Origin: Anastatus disparis
Lineage: Eukaryota > Arthropoda > Insecta > Hymenoptera > Eupelmidae
Direction of reading: 5' to 3'
Assembly (NCBI GenBank): GCA_017163975.1
Contig: JAFFSR010000248.1
Coordinates: 2,806,501 to 2,870,500 of the forward strand
Length of the DNA: 64,000 bases
Shown here: one piece after another, positions 63,540-64,000 of the stretch
Layout: each line of letters starts with the position of its first letter
Numbering within the stretch: the first letter of the stretch is position 1
Made by a program: the position numbers and the translations under genes
Notes under the pieces: model-generated
What the model saw: only the letters and a program-made list of their open reading frames with translations
Databases searched by the model: none
What the model was told of the DNA's origin: nothing

Positions 63540-64000
63540 AGTCATAAGCTCCTTTTTGGGCTATATTATTTTGGGTCTTACATTATTTTGGGCCCTATTT
63601 TTTCATTCAATGCCCATTTTTTTGGGCCCTTTTTTTTCATTCGTATATTTTTTTGGGATCTTTATTTTTTCGAGCCTTATTTTTTTGGGTCTTATATTTT
63701 TTGGGTCCAATGTTTTTTTGGTTTCTATATTTTTCTAGCTTTGTATTTTTTTGGGCCTTATATTTTCTTGCTCCCTATATTTGGACTTAATATTTTTCTG
63801 GGCCCAATATTTTTTTGGGCCCAATATTTTTTTGGTCTCTATATCTTTTGGGCTTTATATTTTCTTGGGCCTTATAATTTTTTTGACCCAATATTTTTTT
63901 GGTCTCTATATTTTTTAGGCCCTATATTTTCTTGTGCCTTATTTTTTTTGGGCCTTATATTTTTTGGGCCTTATTTTTTTGGGCCTTATATTTTCTTGGG
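63540..64000. repeat. TTTTTTGGGCC satellite, second locus
   Basis: Same vocabulary as 34040-35445 (TTTTTTTGGGCCCAATATT, TTGGGCCTTATATTTTCTTG). It runs off the right edge of the window. Confidence 0.88.

Overview
The window is AT-rich, repeat-dense eukaryotic DNA and reads as an insect genome. A hymenopteran is plausible, but I cannot prove it from sequence alone. Evidence is the arthropod-type transposon mix (piggyBac, hAT, DUF4817-type mariner, Helitron, Ty3/gypsy, endonuclease-bearing LINE), split genes with GT-AG introns, and an orphan exon of the animal gene TPP2. I see no rRNA, tRNA or CRISPR. Nearly all coding sequence is mobile-element or virus-like, and most is broken.

Layout. 1-3.6 kb: the end of a Polinton/adintovirus-like element. 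It holds an adenain-type protease overlapped ATGA by an upstream gene, a 282-aa nuclear protein behind a TATA+Inr promoter, a 67-aa GADD34/PPP1R15-like protein, and a 57-aa gene whose 3' end carries a perfect histone-type stem-loop. 3.6-10.5 kb: mostly non-coding, with TTAA-flanked MITEs, an orphan exon and a Helitron-like short element. 10.57-13.15 kb: a complete but dead piggyBac element. 13.2-14.8 kb: a TPP2 exon beside an 804-bp palindrome. 15.3-18.2 kb: remains of a Helitron helicase on the minus strand, itself hit by a MITE. 18.2-22.1 kb: a Helitron-like short element split by a LINE, flanked by about 128-bp direct repeats. 22.4-30.3 kb: two multi-exon genes, JmjC-C2H2 and RING/SIAH-like. 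Both carry in-frame stops, and the first is split by a 3.7-kb hAT whose removal restores the frame.

33.2-35.5 kb: a broken gag-like ORF carrying a MITE with 8-bp target duplications, then a TTTTTTGGGCC satellite that reappears at the window's right edge. 36.9-50.6 kb: a large minus-strand Helitron (Rep with HUH motif plus PIF1-type helicase) split by two insertions. One is a 5.2-kb Sola-like transposon that itself contains a 1.66-kb palindrome. The other is a segment with a CXC-type cysteine-rich ORF. 50.7-55.2 kb: a DUF4817 mariner-like transposon whose inverted ends are made of a 30-bp minisatellite, expanded to 2.3 kb on the right. 56.2-58 kb: three consecutive long palindromes. 58.7-59.3 kb: an array of four RNA-like hairpins with one conserved core and compensatory changes in the stems. 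59.5-62 kb: a decayed gypsy element between LTRs.

Most interesting are the virus-like cluster at 2-3.6 kb (a minimal eIF2alpha-phosphatase-type regulator and a histone-type mRNA end) and the covarying hairpin array at 58.7-59.03 kb. The nested insertions allow relative dating, because excising each one in silico restores the host reading frame.
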